DNA from: Winogradskyella vidalii
GTDB lineage: Bacteria > Bacteroidota > Bacteroidia > Flavobacteriales > Flavobacteriaceae
Assembly (NCBI RefSeq): GCF_013403955.1
Contig: NZ_JABFDG010000001.1
Coordinates: forward strand, 434,001 to 498,000
DNA: 64,000 nucleotides
Direction of reading: 5' to 3'
In this document: piece after piece, positions 1-8,058 of the stretch
Numbering within the stretch: position 1 is the first letter of the stretch
How the letters are laid out: each line of letters opens with the position of its first letter
The notes under the pieces: model-generated
Told to the model about the DNA's origin: nothing
The model's input: the letters and a program-made list of their open reading frames with translations, nothing else
The model's database searches: none
Made by a program: the position numbers and the translations under genes

Positions 1-535
1 CATCATCAATTAATAATTCGGCATAAGCAGAAAACCATAAGCCAAAAGAAGAAGGCATAGCGACTTGTAAATGCGTATAACCAGGAATTAATTTGGTTTT
101 ATGTGCCTCGGCTAAACTTAAAAGCGTGTCAAAAAATGTTTTTGTTTTGCTGTTAATGATGTCCAGATTCTCTTTGTAGTACAATTGAAGGGCCACTAAA
201 ACTTGGTCGTTTCTAGAGCGCGCGGTATGGATTTTTTTTCCGACTTCACCTAATGTTTTGGTGAGTTCGTGTTCAATTTTAGAATGCACATCTTCAAACG
301 ATTCTTCAATGGTAAATGTACCATCGTCTATAGAGGCTGCTAAAACTTTTAATCCTGATTTTAATTGCGTTAATTCTTCCGAAGTTATTATTCCGATAGA
401 TTCTAGCATAATAGCATGAGCTAAAGACGCTTGTACATCATATTTAGCAATGTGCATATCTATCTCGCGGTCATTACCTACGGTAAATAATTCTATTTTT
501 TTATCGATTGAATAGCCTTTGTCCCAAAGTTTCAT
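1..535 (-). CDS. argH: Argininosuccinate lyase, N-terminal part (C-terminus outside window)
   Basis: Last visible gene of the arginine operon. It would cleave argininosuccinate to arginine and fumarate in the cytoplasm. The 178 visible codons start MKLWDKGYSIDKK and contain HTARSRNDQ, the substrate-binding signature of the ASL/fumarase superfamily, followed by PGYTHLQVAMPSSF. The flexible-loop signature of the family and the remaining part of the protein lie beyond the left edge, so integrity cannot be judged. The ATG at 535 is preceded by a small hairpin (542-555) that covers the ribosome-binding region. The gene follows argE after about 210 bp filled with palindromic repeats. The identification is firm from the motif and the operon position. 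Confidence 0.95.
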   Translation of the reverse strand, partial: MKLWDKGYSIDKKIELFTVGNDREIDMHIAKYDVQASLAHAIMLESIGIITSEELTQLKSGLKVLAASIDDGTFTIEESFEDVHSKIEHELTKTLGEVGKKIHTARSRNDQVLVALQLYYKENLDIINSKTKTFFDTLLSLAEAHKTKLIPGYTHLQVAMPSSFGLWFSAYAELLIDD

Positions 536-537
536 AA

Positions 538-737
538 TATTCTTGCGAAAGCAGGATGCCCTACTTTATTTTTTAGTTAAACTTTTGTCTTATTGTGAGT
601 CCTGCTAATTCAGGAATCTATTTTTAGTTGAGACCTGCAAGGTTTATAAAATATTGCTAGGTCTAGGTAATTATATTATTGTCTCCTCGAGCGCAGTCGA
701 GAGGTCTTCAATTTTAATAGGTCTCGACTGCGCTCGA
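538..737. repeat. Palindromic repeat cluster between argE and argH
   Basis: The 212-bp junction carries several dispersed-type palindromes. A perfect 16-bp inverted repeat has arms at 687-702 and 722-737 (core TCGAGCGCAGTCGAGA). A degenerate copy of the acct..aggt palindrome spans 631-664. A small stem CCTG..CAGG lies at 601-614. A hairpin with a GAAA loop (542-555) sits directly upstream of the argH start. No ORF fits here. Related elements occur at other junctions of this operon. They may modulate mRNA decay or translation, which is inference. Confidence 0.8.
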
Positions 738-747
738 CCAGACAGAT

Positions 748-1809
748 TTATAAAACTTTCTCTAACAATTTAATATAAATATCAATACCTTCTTCAATTT
801 CAGCTAGATAAATAAATTCATCAGCCGTATGTGAACGTGTACTATCGCCAGGTCCTAATTTTAAGGAAGGACAACTTAATACGGCTTGGTCAGAGAGGGT
901 TGGTGAGCCATATGTTTCGCGCTCGAGTTCTATTCCAGCTTCTACTAAATCGTGATTCATTGGTATGGAAGACGAATTTAAACGTAGACTTCGTGGCGTA
1001 ATGCTTGTACAAGGTGATTTTCTTTGTAAAATTTCGGTAATCTGTTCGTTGGTGTATTTATCGTTTACACGTACATCAATGACCAAGTCGACTTCCGATG
1101 GAATAGCATTATGTTGCTTACCGGCATTGATTTGTGTTACCGTCATTTTTACATCGCCTAAAGTCGGTGAGTTTCTTGCAAATTGATAATCTTTAAACCA
1201 TTGTAAAACTTCTATGGTCTTATAAATTGCGTTATCGTCGTTAGGGTGCGCAGCATGACCAGCGGTTCCTTTTACTTTAGCATCAAAAACCACTAAGCCT
1301 TTTTCTGCAATGGCTAAGTTCATTAATGTTGGTTCGCCTACAATAGCGACGTCAATTTCAGGAATAATAGCTAACATACTATTAAGTCCGTTTGGTCCAC
1401 TGTTTTCTTCTTCCGCAGAAGCAACAATAACCAAATTGTAATTGAGGTTTTTCTTGTCGTAAAAATAAGTGAATGTAGCGATTAAAGCGACTAAACAACC
1501 GCCAGCATCATTACTACCTAAACCGTATAATTTACCATCTTCTACAATGGCCTTTAAAGGGTCTTTTGTATAGCCATTATTTGGTTTTACGGTGTCGTGA
1601 TGTGAGTTTAATAATAGGGTTGGTTTTGTTTCGTCAAAATATTTATTGCTAGCCCAAATGTTATTTTGATTTCTATTAAAAGGAATGTTGTGTGTGTTAA
1701 ACCAAGCTTCAATACGTAAAGCAGTTTGGTCTTCTTCTGTTGAAAATGATTGCGTTTCTATAAGTTGTTTTAGTAACGCGATGGCTTCTGTGGTAAGTCT
1801 TTCTATCAT
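748..1809 (-). CDS. argE: M20-family acyl-ornithine/acyl-citrulline deacylase (ArgE-type)
   Basis: Zinc-dependent amidohydrolase of the M20 family, 353 residues, acting in the cytoplasm to remove the N-acyl group (succinyl or acetyl) in the arginine pathway. In operons with an acylcitrulline-forming transcarbamylase the natural substrate is N-acylcitrulline. Metal-binding motifs are visible: HxD at H70-D72 (LNSHHDTV), D101 in GSNDAGG, and the E134/E135 pair in SAEEENSG. Its ATG overlaps the argB stop by 4 bp, indicating translational coupling. Close relatives include acetyl-lysine deacetylases, but the neighbourhood (argB upstream, argH downstream) favours the arginine role. Which acyl group is removed is inferred from ArgF', not seen in this protein. 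Confidence 0.9.
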   Translation of the reverse strand: MIERLTTEAIALLKQLIETQSFSTEEDQTALRIEAWFNTHNIPFNRNQNNIWASNKYFDETKPTLLLNSHHDTVKPNNGYTKDPLKAIVEDGKLYGLGSNDAGGCLVALIATFTYFYDKKNLNYNLVIVASAEEENSGPNGLNSMLAIIPEIDVAIVGEPTLMNLAIAEKGLVVFDAKVKGTAGHAAHPNDDNAIYKTIEVLQWFKDYQFARNSPTLGDVKMTVTQINAGKQHNAIPSEVDLVIDVRVNDKYTNEQITEILQRKSPCTSITPRSLRLNSSSIPMNHDLVEAGIELERETYGSPTLSDQAVLSCPSLKLGPGDSTRSHTADEFIYLAEIEEGIDIYIKLLEKVL

Positions 1810-2582
1810 TTTTTTATGGTTGTATGTTTAATGTTATTATGGAAAAGCATATCTGACTTTCCGATACAAACTTTTTGAACGTTATGGTTTAGTGCATGAA
1901 AGCAATTGTTTAGTTTGGGTAACATGCCTTCGTAAATTACGGCTTTTTCTATAAGTGTTTTATAGGTTGCTGTAGTAATGTTTTCTATCACGGAATCATC
2001 ATTGTCAACATCCTCTAAAACCCCGTTTTTTTCAAAACAAAAATACAATTCTGTATTAAAAATTGAGGATAAGCCTATCGCTAATTCGGAAGCAATGGTA
2101 TCTGCATTGGTATTTAGTAATTGCCCCTTTTCGTTGTGCGTTATGGCGCAAAATACAGGTGTGATATTATTGTTTAGAAGTAGTTCTAAAGTTTTAGTTT
2201 TTACTTGTTTTACATCGCCGGCAAAACCGTAGTCGATAGGTTCTGTAGGACGTTTAGTCGCAATAATAGTGTTTCCATCTGCACCAGAAAAACCTATCGC
2301 ATTACATTGGTGAGATTGTAATTGTGCTACAATAGTTTTATTAATTTTACCAGCATAAACCATGGTTATAATATCTAAAGTGTCACTATCTGTAACACGT
2401 CTACCTTCAAGCATAGTAACCGGAACATTCATTTGTTTGGCTAGTTTAGTCGCTAATTTTCCGCCGCCATGAACCAAGACTTTAGGACCTTCTAAGGTTG
2501 AAAATTCTTTAAGGAAAGACGAAAGTGCAACATCATTATCAATGATATTTCCACCTATTTTTATGACTTTTAGTGTTTTCAT
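1806..2582 (-). CDS. argB: N-acylglutamate kinase
   Basis: Amino-acid-kinase-family enzyme of 258 residues that phosphorylates N-acetyl- or N-succinylglutamate, the second committed step of arginine synthesis, in the cytoplasm. The N-terminal phosphate-binding loop KIGGNIID and the glycine-rich VHGGGKLATKLAK are visible, and the length fits the family. The stop overlaps the start of the deacylase gene by 4 bp. The ATG at 2582 is preceded by a short hairpin (2588-2604). The acyl donor is probably succinyl in this organism (see argF'), so the enzyme may be an N-succinylglutamate kinase. No feedback-inhibition region can be assigned from sequence alone. Confidence 0.93.
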   Translation of the reverse strand: MKTLKVIKIGGNIIDNDVALSSFLKEFSTLEGPKVLVHGGGKLATKLAKQMNVPVTMLEGRRVTDSDTLDIITMVYAGKINKTIVAQLQSHQCNAIGFSGADGNTIIATKRPTEPIDYGFAGDVKQVKTKTLELLLNNNITPVFCAITHNEKGQLLNTNADTIASELAIGLSSIFNTELYFCFEKNGVLEDVDNDDSVIENITTATYKTLIEKAVIYEGMLPKLNNCFHALNHNVQKVCIGKSDMLFHNNIKHTTIKK

Positions 2583-2587
2583 TTTAT

Positions 2588-2738
2588 GCTCGCGAAAGCG
2601 GGTGTTTTTTTGTTATAGACCTGTTAGGTTTTTAAAACCTGACAGGTCTTCTTATAGTATTTTCATCGGGTTATTTTTTGTCATTTTGAATGAAACGAAG
2701 CATCTTGCGTTAGGTGCTTCACTAGGTTCATAATGACA
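2588..2738. repeat. Three palindromic elements between argF' and argB
   Basis: After the argF' stop lies a long imperfect inverted repeat, arms 2679-2702 and 2715-2738, of the type TGTCATTnTGAA..GAAGCA. Next is the palindrome AGACCTGTTAGG..CCTGACAGGTCT at 2617-2649. Last is a hairpin with a CGC-GAAA-GCG core (2588-2604), 6 bp before the argB start. The same order (palindrome, then GAAA-loop hairpin on the start site) recurs at other junctions of the operon. Confidence 0.85.
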
Positions 2739-2749
2739 TTAGCTTACTT

Positions 2750-3691
2750 TTATAAATCCTCCAAAATCTGCTTTAAGACTACTTGGGCAGCATAAGTTCT
2801 GTTATTAGCTTGTTTTATTACCACCGATTGCTCACTGTCTAAAATAGCATCTTCAACCACTACATTTCGTCTTACCGGTAGGCAATGCATAAATTTAGCA
2901 TTTCCTAATTTCGCTTTGGTCATCATCCAGTTGTCATCTTGGCTGAGGACTTTACCGTAATCTTTATAACTGCTCCAATTTTTTACATATACAAAATCGG
3001 CTTCTTTTAAGGCTTCTTCTTGATCGTAGTTTATGGGGGTGTCTTTGGTGATTTCTTCATTTAATTCGTACCCTTCGGGATGCGTAATGGTTAAGTTAAT
3101 ATCCATGTCTTGCATCATTTCTATAAATGAATTTGAAACAGCTTGTGGTAATGCTTTTGGGTGTGGTGCCCAAGATAATACCACTTTTGGATTTGCCTTT
3201 TCTGTAAGTTCGGTAATGGTTATTGCATCGGCCAACGCTTGTAAGGGATGGGCTGTGGCACTTTCCATATTTACAACAGGAACCGTGGCGTGTTTTTTAA
3301 AACTATTCAGAATTAATTCAGATTCATCTTTTGCTTTGTCTGTTAGGCTAGGGAATGCTCTTACAGCAATAATATCTGCATACTGAGAAATAACTTGTGC
3401 GGCATCTTTAACATGTTCCGATTTATCCAAATTCATTATAGCACCATCTTCAAATTCTAGTTTCCAAGCATCGTTAACGTTAAGAATCGTAACGTTCATA
3501 CCTAAGTTTTTTGCTGCTTTTTCAGTGCTTAATCGTGTTCTTAAGCTCGAATTGAAGAATAACATGACTAGAGTTTTATGTTTTCCTAATTCTGAAAATT
3601 CAAAAGGATTCATTTTTAATAAAATGGCTTCTTTTATGGTTTCAGAAAGGTTTTGTATGTCTTTTATTTGTGTGTAATTTTTCATGCTCAT
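2750..3691 (-). CDS. argF': N-succinylornithine carbamoyltransferase-like (ArgF')
   Basis: Transcarbamylase of 313 residues in the aspartate/ornithine carbamoyltransferase superfamily, transferring carbamoyl phosphate to an N-acylated ornithine in the cytoplasm. The carbamoyl-phosphate motif appears as FFNSSLRTRLST (residues 45-56). The C-terminal MHCLPVRRN is typical of the acylornithine subgroup rather than of true ornithine transcarbamylases. The residue that separates succinyl from acetyl specificity lies in the loop LDKSEH. In the Bacteroides fragilis succinyl enzyme it is Pro and in the Xanthomonas acetyl enzyme it is Glu; here it is Ser91. Small residues at this place favour succinylornithine in published mutants, as I recall. 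A second in-frame ATG at 3685 may be the real start, because a hairpin abuts the first. Confidence 0.92.
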   Translation of the reverse strand: MSMKNYTQIKDIQNLSETIKEAILLKMNPFEFSELGKHKTLVMLFFNSSLRTRLSTEKAAKNLGMNVTILNVNDAWKLEFEDGAIMNLDKSEHVKDAAQVISQYADIIAVRAFPSLTDKAKDESELILNSFKKHATVPVVNMESATAHPLQALADAITITELTEKANPKVVLSWAPHPKALPQAVSNSFIEMMQDMDINLTITHPEGYELNEEITKDTPINYDQEEALKEADFVYVKNWSSYKDYGKVLSQDDNWMMTKAKLGNAKFMHCLPVRRNVVVEDAILDSEQSVVIKQANNRTYAAQVVLKQILEDL

Positions 3692-3760
3692 TTCCCGAGA
3701 AAGTGGGAATCTCTTTTAATTAAACGTAATTTAACCTACAAGGTTTTTAAAACCTCGCAG
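3692..3760. repeat. Palindrome overlapping the argD stop, plus hairpin at the argF' start
   Basis: The palindrome CTGCGAGG..CCTTGTAGG (3734-3760 on the plus strand) overlaps the 3' end of argD, so that the last residues CEVLKTL and the stop codon are repeat sequence. A second hairpin TTCCC-GAGAAAGT-GGGAA (3692-3709) lies directly at the first candidate argF' start. Both belong to the families seen at neighbouring junctions. Confidence 0.8.
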
Positions 3761-4869
3761 ATTGCTTCAAAAAACAAATCAATATGTTGTTCTTGAATGG
3801 TTAATGGTGGAAGTATTCTAATTAAATTAGGGTTTTTGGCACTTCCTGTAAAAATGTGATGATTAAAGATTAACTTTTTTCGTAAATCGGCAATTGGAAA
3901 ATCGAACTCTAATCCCAACATTAAACCACGTCCTTTTATAGCTTTTAAATTTGGAAGTGCTTTTGCTTTGTGTAAGAAATAGGCTTCCATGTCTTTTACA
4001 TTTTGCATTAGCTGTTGTTCTTCAATAACTTCTAAAACAGAAAGTGATGCAGCGCAAGCCAAATGATTTCCTCCAAAAGTGGTTCCTAATAAGCCAAAAG
4101 AAGCTTTGATGTTAGGGTGAATTAAAATGCTTCCTATAGGGAATCCGTTGCCCATGCCTTTAGCTAAGGAAATGATATCTGGTGTGATAGTATGTTTTTG
4201 AAAGGCGAAAAAATCACCAGTTCTACCAAAACCAGATTGTACTTCATCTGCAATTAAAGTGGTATTATACGTTTTACAGAGTTTTTCTAATCCTTGATAG
4301 AATTCAGTAGTGCTTTGGTCTAAACCGCCAACACCCTGAATAAACTCTACAATAACAGCGCAAGTTTTCTCTAGTTTTAAAATGTTTTCTACAGCTTCTA
4401 AATCGCCTAATTCAACAAAATCGACTTCTTGTTGTGCATTTATAGGGGCAACAATTTTAGGGTTATCTGTGGCTGCAACAGCCGCTGAGGTTCTACCGTG
4501 AAATGAATTTTTAAAGGCTAAAACTTTATGTTTACCATTGTGAAAAGAAGCTAGTTTTAATGCGTTTTCGTTGGCCTCTGCACCTGAGTTACATAAGAAT
4601 AATTGGTAATTGTTACACTTAGAAAGGGTTTCAAGTTTATGTGCTAGTTTTTTTTGTAATGGATTTTGAATGGCATTACTGTAGAAGCCTAATTTTTCGA
4701 CTTGATTTGAAATTGCAGAAACATATTTAGGATGCGAATGTCCAATAGAAATTACGGCATGGCCGCCGTAAAGGTCTAAATATTTAACATTATTTTCATC
4801 ATAAACATACATGTCTTTTGCGCTTACTGGGGTAATGTCGAATAGTGGGTAAACATTGAATAGACTCAT
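3736..4869 (-). CDS. argD: Acylornithine aminotransferase
   Basis: Class-III PLP aminotransferase, 377 residues, converting N-acylglutamate semialdehyde to N-acylornithine with glutamate as amino donor. Visible family marks are the GAEANENALK segment, FHGRT, the PLP-phenol aspartate D208 in IADEVQSGFGRTG, and the Schiff-base lysine K237 in SLAKGMGNGFPIG. The start ATG overlaps the proC stop by 4 bp. The C-terminal residues and the stop are encoded by a dispersed palindromic repeat, so the natural C-terminus may have been altered by repeat insertion. The substrate is probably the succinylated form, as inferred from ArgF'. Confidence 0.95.
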   Translation of the reverse strand: MSLFNVYPLFDITPVSAKDMYVYDENNVKYLDLYGGHAVISIGHSHPKYVSAISNQVEKLGFYSNAIQNPLQKKLAHKLETLSKCNNYQLFLCNSGAEANENALKLASFHNGKHKVLAFKNSFHGRTSAAVAATDNPKIVAPINAQQEVDFVELGDLEAVENILKLEKTCAVIVEFIQGVGGLDQSTTEFYQGLEKLCKTYNTTLIADEVQSGFGRTGDFFAFQKHTITPDIISLAKGMGNGFPIGSILIHPNIKASFGLLGTTFGGNHLACAASLSVLEVIEEQQLMQNVKDMEAYFLHKAKALPNLKAIKGRGLMLGLEFDFPIADLRKKLIFNHHIFTGSAKNPNLIRILPPLTIQEQHIDLFFEAICEVLKTL

Positions 4870-5666
4870 ATCTGTTCTTTCTTAATATTATTAATTTTAT
4901 TAAAAGAGGCAATCATACCCTGTATTAAAGACGAACTTAAACCTTTGTGTTCCATTTCATTTAAACCTTCAATAGTACAACCTTTTGGTGTAGTTACACG
5001 GTCTATTTCTTCTTCAGGATGATGCCCATTGGTAATTAATAAACTCGCTGCGCCTTCGCTTGTATACATGGCGAGTTCTTGTGCTTCTTTGGCATCAAAA
5101 CCAAGTTGAATAGCCGCTTGTGTTGTCGCTCTAATTAGTCGCATCCAAAAAGCCACGCCACTTGCGCAAACCACAGTTGCGGCTTGCATTTGTGATTCGG
5201 GAATTGCTAATGTGTGTCCTAATCGATTAAAAATAGCTTCAGCAATTGGTATGCGCTTTTGTCCTTTTTCATTACTACATAAACAGGTCATCGATTTTCC
5301 AACTGCAATAGCAGTATTTGGCATAGCTCGTATTATAAATTGTTCTTCTCCAACAATAGCTTCAATTTTTGGAATTAAAAAGCCAGTAATTGTTGAAATT
5401 AAAATGTGCTTTTCTGTTAAATAAGGTTTTATAGCCCTAAGAATCGTTTCAAAATGTGCAGGTTGAATAGCAAATATTAATATGTCCGAATTTTTTACGG
5501 CTTCAATATTGTCTGTTGTTAAGGTGACGTTTTTATAACCTTCTAAATCTTGAATGTCTTCTAGATTTCGTTTGGTTAAATACAATGTGGTTATGGCATT
5601 GTTAGTGATTAATCCTTTGGCTATGGATTTTCCTAAATTCCCTGTTCCTATGATTGCTATTTTCAT
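4866..5666 (-). CDS. proC: Pyrroline-5-carboxylate reductase
   Basis: NAD(P)H-dependent enzyme of 266 residues that makes proline from pyrroline-5-carboxylate. It has an N-terminal Rossmann motif IGTGNLGKSIAKGL and the C-terminal dimer region with the family pattern VTTPKGCTIEGLNEME (compare the usual V(A/T)SPGGTT). It sits between argC and argD and is translationally coupled to argD. A proC inside arg operons is a regular feature of Bacteroidota. One possible reason is shared semialdehyde chemistry or salvage of ornithine-derived pyrroline carboxylate; this is inference. Its start is preceded by a perfect 5-bp hairpin (5688-5701) and the 33-bp palindrome 5716-5748. Confidence 0.93.
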   Translation of the reverse strand: MKIAIIGTGNLGKSIAKGLITNNAITTLYLTKRNLEDIQDLEGYKNVTLTTDNIEAVKNSDILIFAIQPAHFETILRAIKPYLTEKHILISTITGFLIPKIEAIVGEEQFIIRAMPNTAIAVGKSMTCLCSNEKGQKRIPIAEAIFNRLGHTLAIPESQMQAATVVCASGVAFWMRLIRATTQAAIQLGFDAKEAQELAMYTSEGAASLLITNGHHPEEEIDRVTTPKGCTIEGLNEMEHKGLSSSLIQGMIASFNKINNIKKEQI

Positions 5667-5680
5667 ATTTTATCCTATTT

Positions 5681-5748
5681 TGTCATTCCTGCGAAGGCAG
5701 GCATCTAAGTTTATAAGACCTGTCAGGTTTTCAAAACCTGACAGGTCT
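5681..5748. repeat. Palindrome and GAAG-loop hairpin between argC and proC
   Basis: A near-perfect palindrome, AGACCTGTCAGG..CCTGACAGGTCT (5716-5748), starts 9 bp after the argC stop. It is followed by the hairpin CCTGC-GAAG-GCAGG (5688-5701) within a repeat of the type TGTCATTCCTGCGAAGGCAGG, 22 bp before the proC start. This is the cleanest example of the two-element junction pattern in the operon. Confidence 0.88.
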
Positions 5749-5757
5749 ATGTGTTTG

Positions 5758-6747
5758 TTAAAAATAACTTGCCTTTAATTTTAATCCTTCAGTTTCATCA
5801 AAACCAAACATTAAATTCATATTTTGAATGGCTTGTCCGGAAGCACCTTTTAATAAATTGTCTATAATACTAGTGACTAATAATTTGTTGTCGTGTTTGT
5901 GTAAATGAATAATACATTTATTGGTATTGACCACTTGTTTTAGATGTATGTCCTCATCTGAAATAAACGTGTATGCCGCATCCTTATAGAATTCTTTATA
6001 TAAGGTTTTCGCCTCGTCTAGTGTGCCTTCAAATTTAGTGTACAGTGTAGCAAAAATTCCTCTTGAAAAATCACCACGATTAGGCATGAAGATGATTTCT
6101 GAATTAAAATTAGATTGTAAGCTGTTTACCGTTTGATTAATCTCACCTAAATGTTGATGCGTGAAGGCTTTATAATGTGAAAAATTATTAGCTCGCCACG
6201 TAAAATGTGTTGTTGCGGATAATGAAGTTCCTGCACCTGTGGCTCCTGTTACCGCATTAATGTGAATATCGTTGGTAATTACTTCTGCTTTAGCAATCGG
6301 TAATAATGCTAGCTGAATTGCTGTAGCAAAACAACCTGGATTTGCAATAAAATTTGCTTTTTTAATAGCCGTTTTATTGAGTTCTGGCAATCCGTAAATA
6401 AAAGCTTTGCCTTTAAAATGAGCATCTGCTTCTAATCTAAAATCATTACTTAAATCTATGATTTTGGTCGCTTCAGAAAAGCTGTTTTTTTCTAAAAAGG
6501 CGGTTGAGTTTCCATGACCTAAACATAGAAATAAGACATCGACTTCAGCGTTTATAGTGTCTGAGAATACTAAATCTGTAGTGCCCAATAAATCTTGATG
6601 TACTTTACTTACTTTATTTCCAGCATTGGAAGTACTGAATATAAAATCGATGTCTACATGAGCATGATGAATTAATAAACGTATTAATTCTCCGGCTGTA
6701 TAACCGGCACCTCCAATGATTCCTGCTTTTAGTTTTTTCATATGCAT
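5758..6747 (-). CDS. argC: N-acyl-gamma-glutamyl-phosphate reductase
   Basis: NADPH-dependent reductase of 329 residues that converts N-acylglutamyl phosphate to the semialdehyde in the cytoplasm. The Rossmann motif GIIGGAGYTAGELIRLL at the N-terminus and the catalytic cysteine C139 in IANPGCFATA are visible, as is the conserved GVTG-like segment AVTGATGAGTS. The length is usual for the short ArgC class. Two ATGs, at 6747 and 6741, are possible starts; a hairpin (6750-6763) sits immediately upstream of the first, which makes the second plausible. It lies between argG and proC. Confidence 0.95.
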   Translation of the reverse strand: MHMKKLKAGIIGGAGYTAGELIRLLIHHAHVDIDFIFSTSNAGNKVSKVHQDLLGTTDLVFSDTINAEVDVLFLCLGHGNSTAFLEKNSFSEATKIIDLSNDFRLEADAHFKGKAFIYGLPELNKTAIKKANFIANPGCFATAIQLALLPIAKAEVITNDIHINAVTGATGAGTSLSATTHFTWRANNFSHYKAFTHQHLGEINQTVNSLQSNFNSEIIFMPNRGDFSRGIFATLYTKFEGTLDEAKTLYKEFYKDAAYTFISDEDIHLKQVVNTNKCIIHLHKHDNKLLVTSIIDNLLKGASGQAIQNMNLMFGFDETEGLKLKASYF

Positions 6748-6748
6748 T

Positions 6749-6870
6749 ACCCACGAAAGAGGGAATTTTTTTATTCAACCTGACTTTAAGTTTTATACCT
6801 ACAAGGGTTTTGAAACCTTGCAGGATAATGATTTATAAAGACCTGTCAGGTTTTTAAAACCTGACAGGTT
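6749..6870. repeat. Two palindromes and a start-site hairpin between argG and argC
   Basis: Immediately downstream of the argG stop lies the palindrome ACCTGTCAGG..CCTGACAGGT (6841-6870). A second copy of related type (CCTACAAGG..CCTTGCAGG) spans 6798-6824. A weaker hairpin CCC-ACGAAAGA-GGG (6750-6763) touches the argC start. No T-run follows, so these are not convincing intrinsic terminators. Confidence 0.85.
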
Positions 6871-6874
6871 TAGA

Positions 6875-8053
6875 CTATTTATTCACCTGTTGATAAATCT
6901 TATTCTGATTTCCAAAAATTTTGATAAACCCTTTAGCTTCATCCGCTGTCCAACCTTTATTTTCTTCACCATAGCTTCCAAATTTTGCACTCATTAAGTC
7001 GTGTTTTGATGCTATGCCATCTAATGAAAAATGGTAAGGTTTTAGCGTTACAAACACATCACCAGATACGTTTTCTTGACTACTTTGTAAGAAGGCTTCC
7101 ATGTTTCGCATAACAGGGTCTAAATATTGGCCTTCATGTAAGTGCATGCCGTAAAAGTTAGATAAGTAATCTTTGTGTTGTAATTGCCATTTGGTTAGGG
7201 TGTGTTTTTCTAATAAATGGTGTGCTTTTATGATAATTAATGCGGCCGCCGCTTCAAAACCAACACGTCCTTTGATGCCTACAATAGTGTCACCAACATG
7301 GATATCTCTTCCAATGGCGTAACTCGATGCGAGTGTGTTTAGCACTTCAATATTTACTTCTGGGTTGTTTTTGATACCATTGACAGCGACTAATTCACCT
7401 TCAGAAAATGTTAGGGTTACTTTTTCTGGTTCGGTATGTTTTAATTGAGACGGGTAAGCGCTTTCGGGTAAAGGTTTTTCAGAAGTTAAGGTTTCTTCTC
7501 CACCAACACTAGTTCCCCAAAGGCCTTTGTTGACCGAATATTTTGCTTTGTTCCAAGACATATCGATACCGTTTTCAACCAAATAATCAATTTCTTGTTG
7601 TCGGGTTAGTTTTTGGTCTCTAATAGGTGTGATAATTTCTATTTCTGGTGCTATAGTTTGAAAAATCATATCAAATCGAACCTGGTCGTTTCCAGCGCCT
7701 GTACTTCCATGAGCAATATATTCAGCTCCAATACTTTTGGCGTACTCCACAATTTCAATAGCTTGTATAATACGTTCTGCACTTACCGATAATGGATAGG
7801 TGTTGTTTTTAAGAACATTCCCAAAGATTAAAAACTTAATGACTTTGTCGTAATAGGAGGCAATAGCATCGATATTTTTATAGGTAGAAACACCCATTTT
7901 GTAGGCATTACTTTCAATATTTTTAATTTCTTCTTTGGTAAAACCACCAGTATTGACGCTAACGGCATGAACATCATATCCTGCTTTACTTAAACTAACG
8001 GCACAGTAAGAGGTATCTAATCCGCCACTATAGGCTATAACTAATTTTTTCAT
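6875..8053 (-). CDS. argG: Argininosuccinate synthase
   Basis: ATP-dependent ligase joining citrulline and aspartate, 392 residues. The N-terminus MKKLVIAYSGGLDTSYC contains the ATP-pyrophosphatase SGGLDTS motif right after the start, and GSTGAGNDQVRF further on is the citrulline/aspartate-binding region. I chose the ATG at 8053, which puts the P-loop at its usual distance; an upstream in-frame extension to 8122 overlaps the preceding acyltransferase gene and is not homologous. The start lies 5 bp after the stop of that gene, so the two are tightly coupled. Confidence 0.95.
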   Translation of the reverse strand: MKKLVIAYSGGLDTSYCAVSLSKAGYDVHAVSVNTGGFTKEEIKNIESNAYKMGVSTYKNIDAIASYYDKVIKFLIFGNVLKNNTYPLSVSAERIIQAIEIVEYAKSIGAEYIAHGSTGAGNDQVRFDMIFQTIAPEIEIITPIRDQKLTRQQEIDYLVENGIDMSWNKAKYSVNKGLWGTSVGGEETLTSEKPLPESAYPSQLKHTEPEKVTLTFSEGELVAVNGIKNNPEVNIEVLNTLASSYAIGRDIHVGDTIVGIKGRVGFEAAAALIIIKAHHLLEKHTLTKWQLQHKDYLSNFYGMHLHEGQYLDPVMRNMEAFLQSSQENVSGDVFVTLKPYHFSLDGIASKHDLMSAKFGSYGEENKGWTADEAKGFIKIFGNQNKIYQQVNK

Positions 8054-8058
8054 AATGC

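Noticed and set aside
6798..6870. Intrinsic terminators between argG and argC
   Set aside because: The palindromes lack a following T-run on the minus strand and recur at several junctions of one operon.
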